Part shown: one piece after another, positions 44,418-52,527 of the stretch
Position numbering within the stretch: the stretch's first letter is position 1
How the letters are laid out: every line of letters starts with the position of its first letter
Origin: Knoellia koreensis
GTDB lineage: Bacteria; Actinomycetota; Actinomycetes; Actinomycetales; Dermatophilaceae
Assembly: GCF_013041615.1 (NCBI RefSeq)
Contig: NZ_JABEPQ010000001.1
Coordinates: forward strand, 1,108,976-1,172,975
Length of the DNA: 64,000 bases
Reading direction: 5' to 3'
The notes under the pieces: model-generated
The model's database searches: none
Told to the model about the DNA's origin: nothing
Seen by the model: only the letters and a program-made list of their open reading frames with translations
Program-made: the position numbers and the translations under genes

Positions 44418-45355
44418 TGCGCACGGAGGACGCGGCGGCGCTGGTGCCGGCCGCCTTCACCGAGTTCGTCGGACGCTGGTCCGCCGAGGAGGGGAATGTC
44501 GGCGGGCCGTCGGGTGCCCAGTGGGCCGCCGACCTACCCCGGTTGCTCGCCGGGGTGCTCGACGACTGGGAGCTGACGCCGACCGGCCCCGGGCGTACCG
44601 GCTACTCAGCCCTGGTGCTGCCAGTGGAGCGGGCCGACGGACGCGCTGCCCTCAAACTGGCGTGGCCACACCTCGAGGCGCGTGACGAGCCTCTTGCCCT
44701 GCGGCACTGGGACGGGAAGGCGGCCGTGCAACTCATAGCGGCCGACCCGTCCCGCAGTGTGCTGCTCCTGGAGGCCCTCGACTCCTCCCGCGACCTCACG
44801 ACGGTCGACATCGACACCGCCTGCGCCGTCATCGGGGGCCTGTTGGCGCAGCTCCATGTCGACGCGCCACCCGGGCTGCGCTCGGTTCCCGAGTACGTCG
44901 AACGCGTCCTCACCCGCATGGATGCGCTGGCTGGTGCTCTCCCCAGGCGCATGACCGATCGGGCGACGGGGTTGCTGCGCGACCTGACCGCGTCGGGCGC
45001 GAAACCCCGGCTGCTGCACACCGACCTGCACTTCGAGAACGTCCTCGCCAGCCGGTCCGGCACCGACCGGCCGCCCTGGCTGGCGATCGACCCCCACGCC
45101 ATGGCGGGCCACCCCGGCTTCGAGGTCCAGCCGCTCCTGCGCAACCGGCGCGACGAGCTCGGCACGGGCTCCGCCATGCGCCGCGGGGCGCGAAGGCGGC
45201 TGGCGATCTGTTGCGAGGCGGCCGGCATCGACGAGGACGAGGCGCTCGGATGGACCTACCTGCACACCATGATGCAGGCCATCTGGGGCGCCGAAGGTGG
45301 CGACCAGGGCGAGGTCTCGTTCAACATCGCCCTGCTCAAGGCCCTCGACGACTGA
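44417..45355 (+). CDS. Aminoglycoside/hydroxyurea-type phosphotransferase (kinase-like fold)
   Basis: A 312-residue protein of the streptomycin/hydroxyurea 6-kinase family. The catalytic loop reads LLHTDLHFENVLASR (about residue 200) and the metal site IDPHAMAGHPGFEV (about 223). The N-lobe has VLPVERADGRAALKLAWP with the ATP-binding Lys. These kinases phosphorylate aminoglycosides or unknown housekeeping alcohols; resistance is not demonstrated. It overlaps the DUF4439 lipoprotein stop by one base, so the two may be co-expressed. Confidence 0.8.
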   Translation: MRTEDAAALVPAAFTEFVGRWSAEEGNVGGPSGAQWAADLPRLLAGVLDDWELTPTGPGRTGYSALVLPVERADGRAALKLAWPHLEARDEPLALRHWDGKAAVQLIAADPSRSVLLLEALDSSRDLTTVDIDTACAVIGGLLAQLHVDAPPGLRSVPEYVERVLTRMDALAGALPRRMTDRATGLLRDLTASGAKPRLLHTDLHFENVLASRSGTDRPPWLAIDPHAMAGHPGFEVQPLLRNRRDELGTGSAMRRGARRRLAICCEAAGIDEDEALGWTYLHTMMQAIWGAEGGDQGEVSFNIALLKALDD

Positions 45356-45375
45356 CCGTGCCCGAGCCCGCGTGG

Positions 45376-45482
45376 TTGCGTCTGCGTCAACGGTGGCCAC
45401 AGCCACCACTCACGCAGACGCAAGCGGGCGGCATACCCAACGTCTGCGTCAACGGTTGCCATAGCCGCCACTGACGCAGACG
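45376..45482. repeat. Twin palindromes between convergent genes
   Basis: TTGCGTCTGCGT (45376-45387) pairs with 45412-45423, with an inner GGTGG/CCACC pair; CGTCTGCGTCA (45441-45451) pairs with 45472-45482. The two palindromes share the core GTCTGCGTCAACGGT(G/T)GCCA and form a direct repeat of about 64 bp, with one TATGCCG motif between them. They fill the gap between the kinase-like gene and the convergent response-regulator gene. Confidence 0.6.
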
Positions 45483-45490
45483 CAGCGGCC

Positions 45491-46180
45491 TCAGGTCCAG
45501 CGGTACTCGATCTCGGGGCGGCCGGCGCCGGCATACCGCTGCGAGCGCGTCACGAGCCGCGCGTCGCTGAGGTGCTCGGCGTAGCGCCGCGCGGTGACCC
45601 GGCTGACGCCGAGGCGCTCGGCCAGCTCGGTCGCCGACAGTGCGCCGGCCCCCCGGAGCTCGCGGGTGACCCGCCCGAGCAGCTCCTCCGACATCCCCTT
45701 GGGCAGCGCGGCCCGGGTCGGGCGCACCCCTGCGACCACTTGGTCGACCTCGTCCTGGCTGGCGACCTGCTCGCCGGAGCGCACCTGCGCGCGGTAGTCG
45801 CGGTAGGCCTCGAGCCGGTCCCGCAGCGTCGCGAAGACGAAAGGCTTGAGGATGTACTGCACCACCCCGAGCGACACCGCCGAGCGCACCACCTCCAGCT
45901 CGCGCGCCGAGGTGACGGCGATGACGTCCGCGCGATGGCCCGCCGTCCGCATGGCGCGGATGACGTCGAGGCCGTGGCGGTCGGGCAGGTTCATGTCGAG
46001 CAGCACCACGTCGACCGGGGTCGTGTCGAGCACGCGCAACGCCTGCTGGGACGTCGCCGCCGTGCCGGCCACCGTGAAGCCGGCCACCCGCGTGACGTAT
46101 GCCGCGTGGGCCTCGAGTGCGACCGGCTCGTCCTCGACGACGAGGACGGCGAGGGCCGGTGCGTCAGCGTGATCCGCCAC
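45491..46180 (-). CDS. CitB/DcuR-type response regulator
   Basis: A 229-residue regulator: receiver (VLVVEDEPVALEAH, phosphoacceptor in VVLLDMNLPDRHG about residue 57, Lys in YILKPFVFATLRDRL) and C-terminal HTH (SATELAERLGVSRVTARRYAEHLSD). The start GTG 46180 has GGAGG six bases upstream; GTG 46186 is the alternative. It overlaps the sensor kinase by 17 bp. With the kinase and the divergent dctA it probably controls C4-dicarboxylate uptake. Confidence 0.9.
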   Translation of the reverse strand: MADHADAPALAVLVVEDEPVALEAHAAYVTRVAGFTVAGTAATSQQALRVLDTTPVDVVLLDMNLPDRHGLDVIRAMRTAGHRADVIAVTSARELEVVRSAVSLGVVQYILKPFVFATLRDRLEAYRDYRAQVRSGEQVASQDEVDQVVAGVRPTRAALPKGMSEELLGRVTRELRGAGALSATELAERLGVSRVTARRYAEHLSDARLVTRSQRYAGAGRPEIEYRWT

Positions 46181-47834
46181 GAGCACCCTCCTGCCCGGTC
46201 GGATCCGGCTGGGGCCGCAACGGCAGCCGGACGGTGAAGGTGGCGCCGGGCGGGCCGGTCACCTCGAGCTCACCACCGAGCCGGGCGACCGACTGTGACA
46301 CGAGCGCGAGCCCGATGCCGCGGCGACCGGCGCTCCCCTCCTGCTTGGTGCTGAACCCTCGCCGGAACGCCTGCTCGACCGCACCCGGCGGCAGCCCGGG
46401 CCCGTTGTCGGACACCTCGAGGACCGCGGTGTCCCCGTCGAGGCGTGCGTCGACGGTGACCCGGCGCGGCGGCTCGACGGTCGCGACCGCCTCGAAGGCG
46501 TTGTCGATGAGGTTGCCGACGATCGTGACGAGGTCGCGGGCGGGCGCCGCGTCGGACGGCCACTGCGCGTCCGGGTCGATGGTGAAGTCGATACCGCTCT
46601 CACTCGCCTGCGCCGCCTTGCCGAGCAGCAGGGCGGTGAGGGCCGGCTCGGAGACAGCGCCCACCACCGCGTCAGTCAGGCCCTGCGACAGCTGGAGCTC
46701 CTCGGTGGCGAAGGCGAGTGCGCGGTCCGGGTGGCCGAGCTCGATGAGGCTGACGATCGCGTGCAGCCGGTTGGCCGACTCGTGCGCCTGCGAGCGCAGC
46801 GCCTCGGTGAGGCCGCGGGCGGAGTCGAGCTCGCCGGTGAGGTGCTCGAGGTCGGTGCGGTCACGCAACGTGACGACGTGCCCCAGCTGCCGGCCCTGCC
46901 ACTCCGCAGGGGCCTTGTTGAGGACGAGCACCCGGGCGGCGGTCACGTGCAGCTCGTCCAGCCGTTCGTCGTCGTCGGTGAGGGCGCTGGTCAGGGCGTC
47001 GGCGAGACCGAGGTCGGCCACCTTCCTGCCGACGGGGTCGGGCGGCAGGTCGAGGAGCCGGGTGGCCTCGTCGTTGGCGAGCCGCACCCGGCCCTGCCGG
47101 TCCACGAGCAGCAGGCCCTCGGTAACCGCGTGCAGGACGGCGTCGTAGTACTGGACCATGTCGCCGAGCTGGCGCTCCCCCAGCCCACGCGTCTGCCGCT
47201 GCACCCGTCGGGCGACCAGCGCGGTGCCCAGGCCGGAGAGCAGCGCGGCGACCAGACCGGCGAGCAGGATCGCGGGGAGCTGTCCCTGGACCTGGGCGCT
47301 CACCGCCGACTTGCGGATGCCGACCGCCACCATGCCGACGACGTCCTGACCGCCCTGACCTGTCTGAGCGGCCTGGTCGTCGCGGACGGGCTCGACCACG
47401 CGGCGCGACGGGCCGAGCGTTCCCGTGTAGTCCTCGACCACCTCCCCACCGGCCCGGGCGGCGTCGATGTGGCCGATGAACGGCTTGCCGATCTGGGCGG
47501 TGTCCGGGTGGGTGAACCGGATGCCGTCACGGGTCATGACGACCACGAAGTCGGTGCGGGTCTCGACCCGCGTGCGCTCGGCGAACTCCTGCAGCCCCGC
47601 GGGGTCGTCGTCCCTCAGCCCGGCGACGACCGACGGGCTGGCCGCCACGGTCTCGGCCACGGCACGGGCGCGCTCGGTCGCCTCCTTGGTGCTCGCCCGC
47701 CTCGCCTGCACGTAGACGGCGGTCACCCCCACACCCACGACGAGCAGCCCCACGAGCACCTGCAGGGCGAACGTCTGGGCCGCCACGCTCCACCGGTTCG
47801 GCGCGCGCACGAGGTGACTGCGCGGCATACTCAC
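46164..47834 (-). CDS. CitA/DcuS-type sensor histidine kinase
   Basis: A 556-residue kinase: TM1 (about 20-42), extracytoplasmic sensor resembling the citrate/C4-dicarboxylate sCache domain (RVETRTDFVVVMTRDGIRFTHPDTAQIGKPFIGH), TM2 (about 188-208), PAS domain (VTEGLLLVDRQGRVRLANDEATRLL), CitA-type H-box (SQAHESANRLHAIVSLIELG) and HATPase (VGNLIDNAFEA; SDNGPGLPP; GRRGIGLALV). The start GTG 47834 or ATG 47828 lies over a CGGCATA motif. It is divergent from dctA and coupled to its regulator. Confidence 0.92.
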   Translation of the reverse strand: MSMPRSHLVRAPNRWSVAAQTFALQVLVGLLVVGVGVTAVYVQARRASTKEATERARAVAETVAASPSVVAGLRDDDPAGLQEFAERTRVETRTDFVVVMTRDGIRFTHPDTAQIGKPFIGHIDAARAGGEVVEDYTGTLGPSRRVVEPVRDDQAAQTGQGGQDVVGMVAVGIRKSAVSAQVQGQLPAILLAGLVAALLSGLGTALVARRVQRQTRGLGERQLGDMVQYYDAVLHAVTEGLLLVDRQGRVRLANDEATRLLDLPPDPVGRKVADLGLADALTSALTDDDERLDELHVTAARVLVLNKAPAEWQGRQLGHVVTLRDRTDLEHLTGELDSARGLTEALRSQAHESANRLHAIVSLIELGHPDRALAFATEELQLSQGLTDAVVGAVSEPALTALLLGKAAQASESGIDFTIDPDAQWPSDAAPARDLVTIVGNLIDNAFEAVATVEPPRRVTVDARLDGDTAVLEVSDNGPGLPPGAVEQAFRRGFSTKQEGSAGRRGIGLALVSQSVARLGGELEVTGPPGATFTVRLPLRPQPDPTGQEGARGGSR

Positions 47835-47944
47835 GCACCGCCGAACTCAATGAACACAAACGTGACCCTAACCGCGGGCCACGCCACGATCGTCGCTGTT
47901 CGTCATCCCGGACGCACCCGGGACCACACAGCTGGGAGAACACC

Positions 47945-49321
47945 GTGAGCACACGTGCCGACAACGCCGTCGACCGACCCGCACCGAAGCGGGACAGAAC
48001 GCACTACCTCTACATCGCCGTCATCATTGCGATGGGCCTCGGCATTGCCGTTGGCATCTTCTTCCCAGAGTTCGGGCTCAAGCTCAAGTGGCTGGGCACC
48101 GGCTTCGTCAACCTCATCAAGATGATGATCACGCCGATCATCTTCTGCACCATCGTCCTCGGCATCGGGTCGGTGCGGCGCGCCGCCCAGGTGGGCAAGG
48201 TCGGCGGGCTCGCGCTCGGCTACTTCCTCACCATGTCGACCGTCGCCCTGGCCATCGGCCTCGTCGTCGGCAACATCGTCAAGCCGGGCGCCGGCCTGCA
48301 CCTCACCGAAGCGCTCGCCAAGACCGGCCAGGCGCAGGTGAAGGGCGAGGCCGAGACAACGGTCGACTTCATCCTCGGACTGATCCCGGACACGCTCGTG
48401 TCGTCGCTGACGTCCGGGTCGGTGCTGCAGGCGCTGCTCGTGGCGCTGCTGGTGGGCTTCGCGCTGCAGAAGATGGGGCCGGCCGGCGAGCCGATCCTGG
48501 CCGGCATCAAGCACTTCGAGCGGCTCGTCTTCCGCCTGATGGCGATGATCATGTATGCCGCGCCGATCGGTGCGTTCGGAGCGATGGCTGCCGTCGTGGG
48601 CGCCACCGGTCTCGACGCCCTCAAGAGCCTGTTCCAGGTGATGCTCGCCTTCTACGTGACGTGTGCCCTGTTCGTCTTCGTCGTGCTGGGCCTCGTGCTC
48701 TACGCGTTCACCCGCGTCAACGTGTTCAAGCTGCTGAAGTACCTCGGCCGCGAGTTCCTGCTCATCCTGTCGACGTCGTCGTCGGAGTCGGCGCTGCCGC
48801 GGCTCATCGCCAAGATGGAGCACGCCGGTGTCTCGCGGCCGGTCGTCGGCATCACCGTGCCGACGGGGTACTCGTTCAACCTCGACGGCACCGCGATCTA
48901 CCTGACGATGGCGTCGCTGTTCATCGCCGACGCGCTCGACAAGCCCTTCACGCTGGGGCAGCAGATCTCGTTGCTGCTGTTCATGATCATCGCGTCCAAG
49001 GGTGCTGCTGGCGTGACCGGCGCGGGGCTGGCGACGCTTGCCGGTGGGCTGCAGTCGCACCGCCCCGACCTGGTCGACGGCGTGGGCTTCATCGTCGGCA
49101 TCGACCGGATGATGAGCGAGGCGCGGGCGCTCACCAACTTCGCCGGCAACTCGGTCGCGACCGTGCTCATCGGCACCTGGGTCGGGGAGGTGGACCGGCC
49201 GCGGCTCGATGCGGTGCTGGCCGGTGACCTGCCGTTCGACGAGCGCACGATGCTCGACCAGGACGAGGCCGACCGCGCCGACCTCGTGGGCGACGAAGCG
49301 TCGGTCACCCAAGGCCACTAG
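47945..49321 (+). CDS. dctA: C4-dicarboxylate/cation symporter
   Basis: A 458-residue DAACS-family transporter, about eight TM helices plus two re-entrant loops. Signatures: IKMMITPIIFCTIVLGI, Ser-rich loop ILSTSSSESALPRLI, GYSFNLDGTAIYLTMASLFIA, SKGAAGVTGAGLATLA and EARALTNFAGNSVATVLI. This last region is DctA-like rather than glutamate-specific. GTG 47945 follows GGGAGAACACC. The gap to the sensor kinase is 110 bp and divergent. C4-dicarboxylates (succinate, fumarate, malate) are the likely substrates. Confidence 0.9.
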   Translation: MSTRADNAVDRPAPKRDRTHYLYIAVIIAMGLGIAVGIFFPEFGLKLKWLGTGFVNLIKMMITPIIFCTIVLGIGSVRRAAQVGKVGGLALGYFLTMSTVALAIGLVVGNIVKPGAGLHLTEALAKTGQAQVKGEAETTVDFILGLIPDTLVSSLTSGSVLQALLVALLVGFALQKMGPAGEPILAGIKHFERLVFRLMAMIMYAAPIGAFGAMAAVVGATGLDALKSLFQVMLAFYVTCALFVFVVLGLVLYAFTRVNVFKLLKYLGREFLLILSTSSSESALPRLIAKMEHAGVSRPVVGITVPTGYSFNLDGTAIYLTMASLFIADALDKPFTLGQQISLLLFMIIASKGAAGVTGAGLATLAGGLQSHRPDLVDGVGFIVGIDRMMSEARALTNFAGNSVATVLIGTWVGEVDRPRLDAVLAGDLPFDERTMLDQDEADRADLVGDEASVTQGH

Positions 49322-49330
49322 CCCCCACCG

Positions 49331-49427
49331 CCCCAGCTTTTACGCGTCATGCGGGAACTTGAGGTTCACACGCCCTAGTAGGCCGAGTGAAGCTCAAGGT
49401 TCCCGAGCGAGGCGCGTCGAGCTGGGG
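49331..49427. repeat. Intergenic palindromic repeat, copy C (full length)
   Basis: CCCCAGCT (49331-49338) and AGCTGGGG (49420-49427) are exact outer arms of a 97-bp palindrome, with inner pairs GGGAACTTGAGGTTCAC and GTGAAGCTCAAGGTTCCC around CTAGTAGG. Related copies: 2640-2719, 9391-9470 and 50737-50826. No coding potential. It lies ten bases downstream of dctA and 23 bp upstream of the GNAT start. Confidence 0.65.
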
Positions 49428-49438
49428 CGGACGCGGCA

Positions 49439-49444
49439 TACCCT
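49439..49444 (+). promoter_or_regulatory. -10 element inside a CGGCATA motif (TACCCT)
   Basis: CGGCATACCCT ends six bases before the GTG at 49451, matching a leaderless promoter. See 27517 and 50862 for the same layout. Confidence 0.45.
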
Positions 49445-49450
49445 GGCGCC

Positions 49451-50005
49451 GTGACCGAGCTGAGCACCGACCGACTCCTGCTGCGGCAGTGGACCGACGC
49501 CGACCTGGAGCCGTTCGCCGCCCTCAACGACGACCCCGAGGTGATGGCGCACTTCCCGGCCCACCTGACCCGCGAGCAGAGCGATGCCAACGCCGGTCGT
49601 ATCCGCGCCTTCATCGACGAGCGGGGCTGGGGGCTGTGGGCCGTCGAGGTGGTGCAGACGGGTGAGTTCGTGGGGTTCACGGGGCTGTCGATCCCGCGGT
49701 TCGAGGCGCACTTCACCCCGTGCGTCGAGATCGGCTGGCGGCTCGCGCGGTCCGCGTGGGGGCGCGGGTATGCGACCGAGGCAGCAGTCGCCAGCGCTGA
49801 GCACGGCTTCGGTGAGCTCGGGCTCGACGAGATCGTGGCGATGGTCGAGGTGCGAAACACCCGCTCGCAGAACGTGATGCACAAGCTGGGCATGACCCGC
49901 GACGAGGACGGCGACTTCGACCACCCGATGGTGCCGGAGGGAAGTCCGGTGCGGCGCCACCAGCTTTATCGACTGCGGCGCGACGACTGGAAGGGAGCGG
50001 CATGA
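49451..50005 (+). CDS. RimJ/RimL-type GNAT acetyltransferase
   Basis: A 184-residue acetyltransferase: ELSTDRLLLRQWTDADLEPFAALND at the N terminus, acetyl-CoA motif WRLARSAWGRGYATEAAVASAEHGF (about 98-122) and C-terminal NTRSQNVMHKLGMTRDEDGDF. This is the subfamily that acetylates protein N termini or amines. The next gene's ATG overlaps its stop by four bases, so the two are coupled. Leaderless promoter with a motif-borne -10. Confidence 0.88.
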   Translation: MTELSTDRLLLRQWTDADLEPFAALNDDPEVMAHFPAHLTREQSDANAGRIRAFIDERGWGLWAVEVVQTGEFVGFTGLSIPRFEAHFTPCVEIGWRLARSAWGRGYATEAAVASAEHGFGELGLDEIVAMVEVRNTRSQNVMHKLGMTRDEDGDFDHPMVPEGSPVRRHQLYRLRRDDWKGAA

Positions 50006-50724
50006 GCGGGACGGTGGCACCAGAGACCGTGGTTTCGGCGCTGGCCCCCACAGGCACGCTGCGCGCATCGATCAACCTCGGCAATCCCGTTCTCGCCCAG
50101 GGGACTCCGGACGAGCCGCGCGGCGTGACGGTGGACCTTGCGCGCGAGCTGGCACGACGGCTCGGTGTGCCACTGGAGCTGCTCTGCTTCGACGCGGCGC
50201 GCAAATCCTTCGAGGCGATGGCCACGGGTGCGGCCGACCTCTGCTTCCTGGCGATCGACCCGGCGCGCGAGACGGAGGTCGCCTTCTCCGCGCCCTACGT
50301 CGCGATCGAGGGCGTCTACGTCGTCGCCGAGGATTCACCGGTGCGCAGTGCCGACGACGTCGACCGCGTGGGAACGCGCGTCGGCGTGAAGGAGGGATCG
50401 GCATACGACCTGCACCTGAGCCGCACGCTGCGTGACGCGACACTCGTCCGCGGGGCCGAAGGCGTCGAGGTCTTCGTGGACCAGTCGCTCGAGGTCGGCG
50501 CCGGGATTCGCCAACCGGTCGAGGCCTTCGTCGCGGCCAGTGCGGGTCACCGGGTCGTCGAGCCGGGCTTCATGCAGATCCGGCAGGCGGTGGGTGTTCC
50601 ACGCGACCGTCCCGCTGAGGCGGCGCAGCTCGTGAGCGACGTGGTCGACGAGCTCAAGGCCTCCGGCTTCGTGGCCGAGTCGTTGGAGCGCTCAGGCCAG
50701 TCCGCGTCCCTCGTCGCCCCCTGA
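50002..50724 (+). CDS. Family-3 solute-binding fold without a signal peptide
   Basis: A 240-residue protein with the SBP_bac_3 fold: TGTLRASINLGNPVLAQG, RGVTVDLARELARRLGVPLELLCFDAARKSFEAM, DLCFLAIDPARETEVAFSAPYVAIEGVYVV and VGVKEGSAYDLHL. The N terminus (MSGTVAPETVVSALAP) has no hydrophobic helix and no lipobox, so it should stay in the cytoplasm, unlike transport-linked homologues. It is coupled to the GNAT gene. It may be a ligand-binding sensor or an enzyme (for example a cyclohexadienyl-dehydratase-like protein). No ABC permease is nearby. Confidence 0.75.
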   Translation: MSGTVAPETVVSALAPTGTLRASINLGNPVLAQGTPDEPRGVTVDLARELARRLGVPLELLCFDAARKSFEAMATGAADLCFLAIDPARETEVAFSAPYVAIEGVYVVAEDSPVRSADDVDRVGTRVGVKEGSAYDLHLSRTLRDATLVRGAEGVEVFVDQSLEVGAGIRQPVEAFVAASAGHRVVEPGFMQIRQAVGVPRDRPAEAAQLVSDVVDELKASGFVAESLERSGQSASLVAP

Positions 50725-50736
50725 TCCCTGAGTCCC

Positions 50737-50826
50737 TACTTTTCCGCGTGACGCGCGAACGTTGAACTTCACACGCACTAGTAGCCCGAGTGAAGCCAGC
50801 TTTCCCGCATGACGCGGAAAAGCTGA
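50737..50826. repeat. Intergenic palindromic repeat, copy D
   Basis: Opens CTACTTTTCCGCGTGACGCGC and closes TTTCCCGCATGACGCGGAAAAGCTGAGG, with the shared centre ACACGCACTAGTAG. Positions 50785-50824 match 9428-9467 at 38 of 40 bases. Copies C and D bracket the GNAT/solute-binding gene pair. Confidence 0.65.
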
Positions 50827-50861
50827 GGCGGCGGCGGGGGCGCGGTGTCGGCGACGCGGCA

Positions 50862-50867
50862 TACCGT
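50862..50867 (+). promoter_or_regulatory. -10 element inside a CGGCATA motif (TACCGT)
   Basis: CGGCATACCGT ends six bases before the ATG at 50874. No ribosome-binding site is present, which fits leaderless transcription. Confidence 0.45.
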
Positions 50868-50873
50868 CGGCGC

Positions 50874-51290
50874 ATGACCTATTGGGTGAACACGGTGAGC
50901 CGCAGCCACGTCGAGCGCGGCATGGCGGGTGGGTTCACCCAGGCCAACCACGGCAAGCCCCACATGCTGCGCCGGATGGAGCGGGGTGACTGGATCGCGT
51001 TCTACTCCCCCCGCACCGACTACCCCGACGGCGCGACGCTGCAGGAGTTCACTGCCCTCGGGCAGGTGAGCGACGACGAGGCCTACCAGGTCGAGATGAC
51101 ACCCGACTTCCACCCCTGGCGGCGCAACGTCGATTTCGTGGAGGTGTCGCCCGCACCGATCCGGCCGCTGCTCGAGGAGCTCGACTTCATCGAGGACGTG
51201 CGGCACTGGGGGCAGAAGTTCCGGTTCGGGGTGTTCGAGATCGACCAGCACGACTACGAGGTCATCCGGGCAGCCCTTACCGATCAGTGA
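50874..51290 (+). CDS. EVE-domain protein (UPF0310)
   Basis: A 138-residue protein: MTYWVNTVSRSHVERGMAGG, FTQANHGKPHMLRRMERGDWIAFYSPR, FTALGQVSDDEAYQVEM and PIRPLLEELDFIEDVRHWGQKFRFGVFEI. The EVE fold is PUA-like and binds modified bases in known members, such as hydroxymethyl- or methylcytosine. No restriction or modification gene is adjacent, so whether this one reads DNA or RNA is open. ATG 50874 is chosen because a -10 element lies six bases upstream; a longer reading frame would run through repeat D. Confidence 0.85.
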   Translation: MTYWVNTVSRSHVERGMAGGFTQANHGKPHMLRRMERGDWIAFYSPRTDYPDGATLQEFTALGQVSDDEAYQVEMTPDFHPWRRNVDFVEVSPAPIRPLLEELDFIEDVRHWGQKFRFGVFEIDQHDYEVIRAALTDQ

Positions 51291-51390
51291 CCCGCTGGGG
51301 TCGCGCCCCGGGCGCTGGTCCGGCAAGAATCGTGCACGCAGGGGACGCAGCACCACGGACGAGCCCCGGAGGGCGAGGAGGTCGGCACCG

Positions 51391-52527
51391 GTGAGCCAGA
51401 TGCAGTTCGGGATCTTCACGGTCGGCGACCTGACCCGCGACCCCACCACGGGCAAGACGCTCAGCGAGCACGAGCGCATCAAGGCCACCGTCGAGATCGC
51501 CAAGAAGGCCGACGAGGTCGGGCTCGACGTCTTCGCGACCGGTGAGCACCACAACCCACCGTTCGTGCCGTCCTCCCCCACGACGCTGCTCGCCTACATC
51601 GCCGCGCAGACCGAGCGCCTCCTGCTGTCGACGTCGACGACGCTCATCACGACCAACGACCCGGTCAAGATCGCCGAGGACTTCAGCGTCCTGCAGCACC
51701 TCACCGACGGACGCATGGACATCATGCTCGGCCGCGGCAACACCGGGCCGGTCTACCCGTGGTTCGGCAAGGACCTGCGCGCGGCCATCCCCCTCACGGT
51801 GGAGAACTACGCGCTCCTGCGCGCCGTCTGGGACGAGGAGATCGTCAACTGGGAGGGCAAGTACCGCACCCCGCTCCAGGGGTTCACGCTGGCACCCCGG
51901 CCGCTCGACGGCATACCCCCGTTCGTCTGGCATGCGTCGATCCGCTCGCCCGAGATCACCGAGCTCGCGGCCTACTACGGCGACGGGTTCTTCGCCAACC
52001 ACATCTTCTGGCCGGCGTCCCACACCCAGCAGATGGTGGCCCGCTACCGCGAGCGGTTCGCGCACTACCGGCACGGCACGCCCGAGCAGGCGATCGTGGG
52101 TCTCGGCGGGCACGTGTTCATGCGGCCCAACAGCCAGGACGCGGTCAACGAGTTCCGGCCGTACTTCGACGAGGCACCGGTCTACGGGCACGGGCCCTCG
52201 CTCGAGGAGTTCACCGCCGACACCCCGCTCACCGTCGGGTCGCCGCAGCAGGTCATCGAGCGGACCCTGTCGTTCCGCGACTACGTCGGTGACTACCAGC
52301 GTCAACTGTTCCTCGTCGACCACGCCGGGCTGCCGCTCAAGACCGTCCTCGAACAGCTCGACCTGCTCGGCGAGGAGGTGGTTCCGGTGCTGCGCAAGGA
52401 GTTTGCGATCGGCCGGCCCGCTGACGTGCCCGACGCACCCACCCACGCGAGCCTGGTCGCCAAGGCCCGGGAAGAACAGCGCACCGACGACACACCCGAG
52501 AGCACCGACCAGGAGGAGTCCGCATGA
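51391..52527 (+). CDS. LLM-class flavin-dependent oxidoreductase, CE1758-type
   Basis: A 378-residue luciferase-like monooxygenase that uses reduced FMN from the partner reductase. Signatures: MQFGIFTVGDLTRDPTTG, EVGLDVFATGEHHNPPFVPSSP, STTLITTNDPVKIAEDFSVLQHLTDGRMDIMLGRGNTGPVYPWFG and WHASIRSPEITELAAYYGDGFF. The gene after it (overlap four bases) is a CE1759-type FMN reductase, and this pairing is diagnostic of the LLM duo. The substrate is unknown. Confidence 0.9.
   Translation: MSQMQFGIFTVGDLTRDPTTGKTLSEHERIKATVEIAKKADEVGLDVFATGEHHNPPFVPSSPTTLLAYIAAQTERLLLSTSTTLITTNDPVKIAEDFSVLQHLTDGRMDIMLGRGNTGPVYPWFGKDLRAAIPLTVENYALLRAVWDEEIVNWEGKYRTPLQGFTLAPRPLDGIPPFVWHASIRSPEITELAAYYGDGFFANHIFWPASHTQQMVARYRERFAHYRHGTPEQAIVGLGGHVFMRPNSQDAVNEFRPYFDEAPVYGHGPSLEEFTADTPLTVGSPQQVIERTLSFRDYVGDYQRQLFLVDHAGLPLKTVLEQLDLLGEEVVPVLRKEFAIGRPADVPDAPTHASLVAKAREEQRTDDTPESTDQEESA

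Noticed and set aside
44417-45355. Call as an antibiotic resistance gene
   Set aside because: The kinase family includes housekeeping members and nothing in the context shows aminoglycoside specificity.
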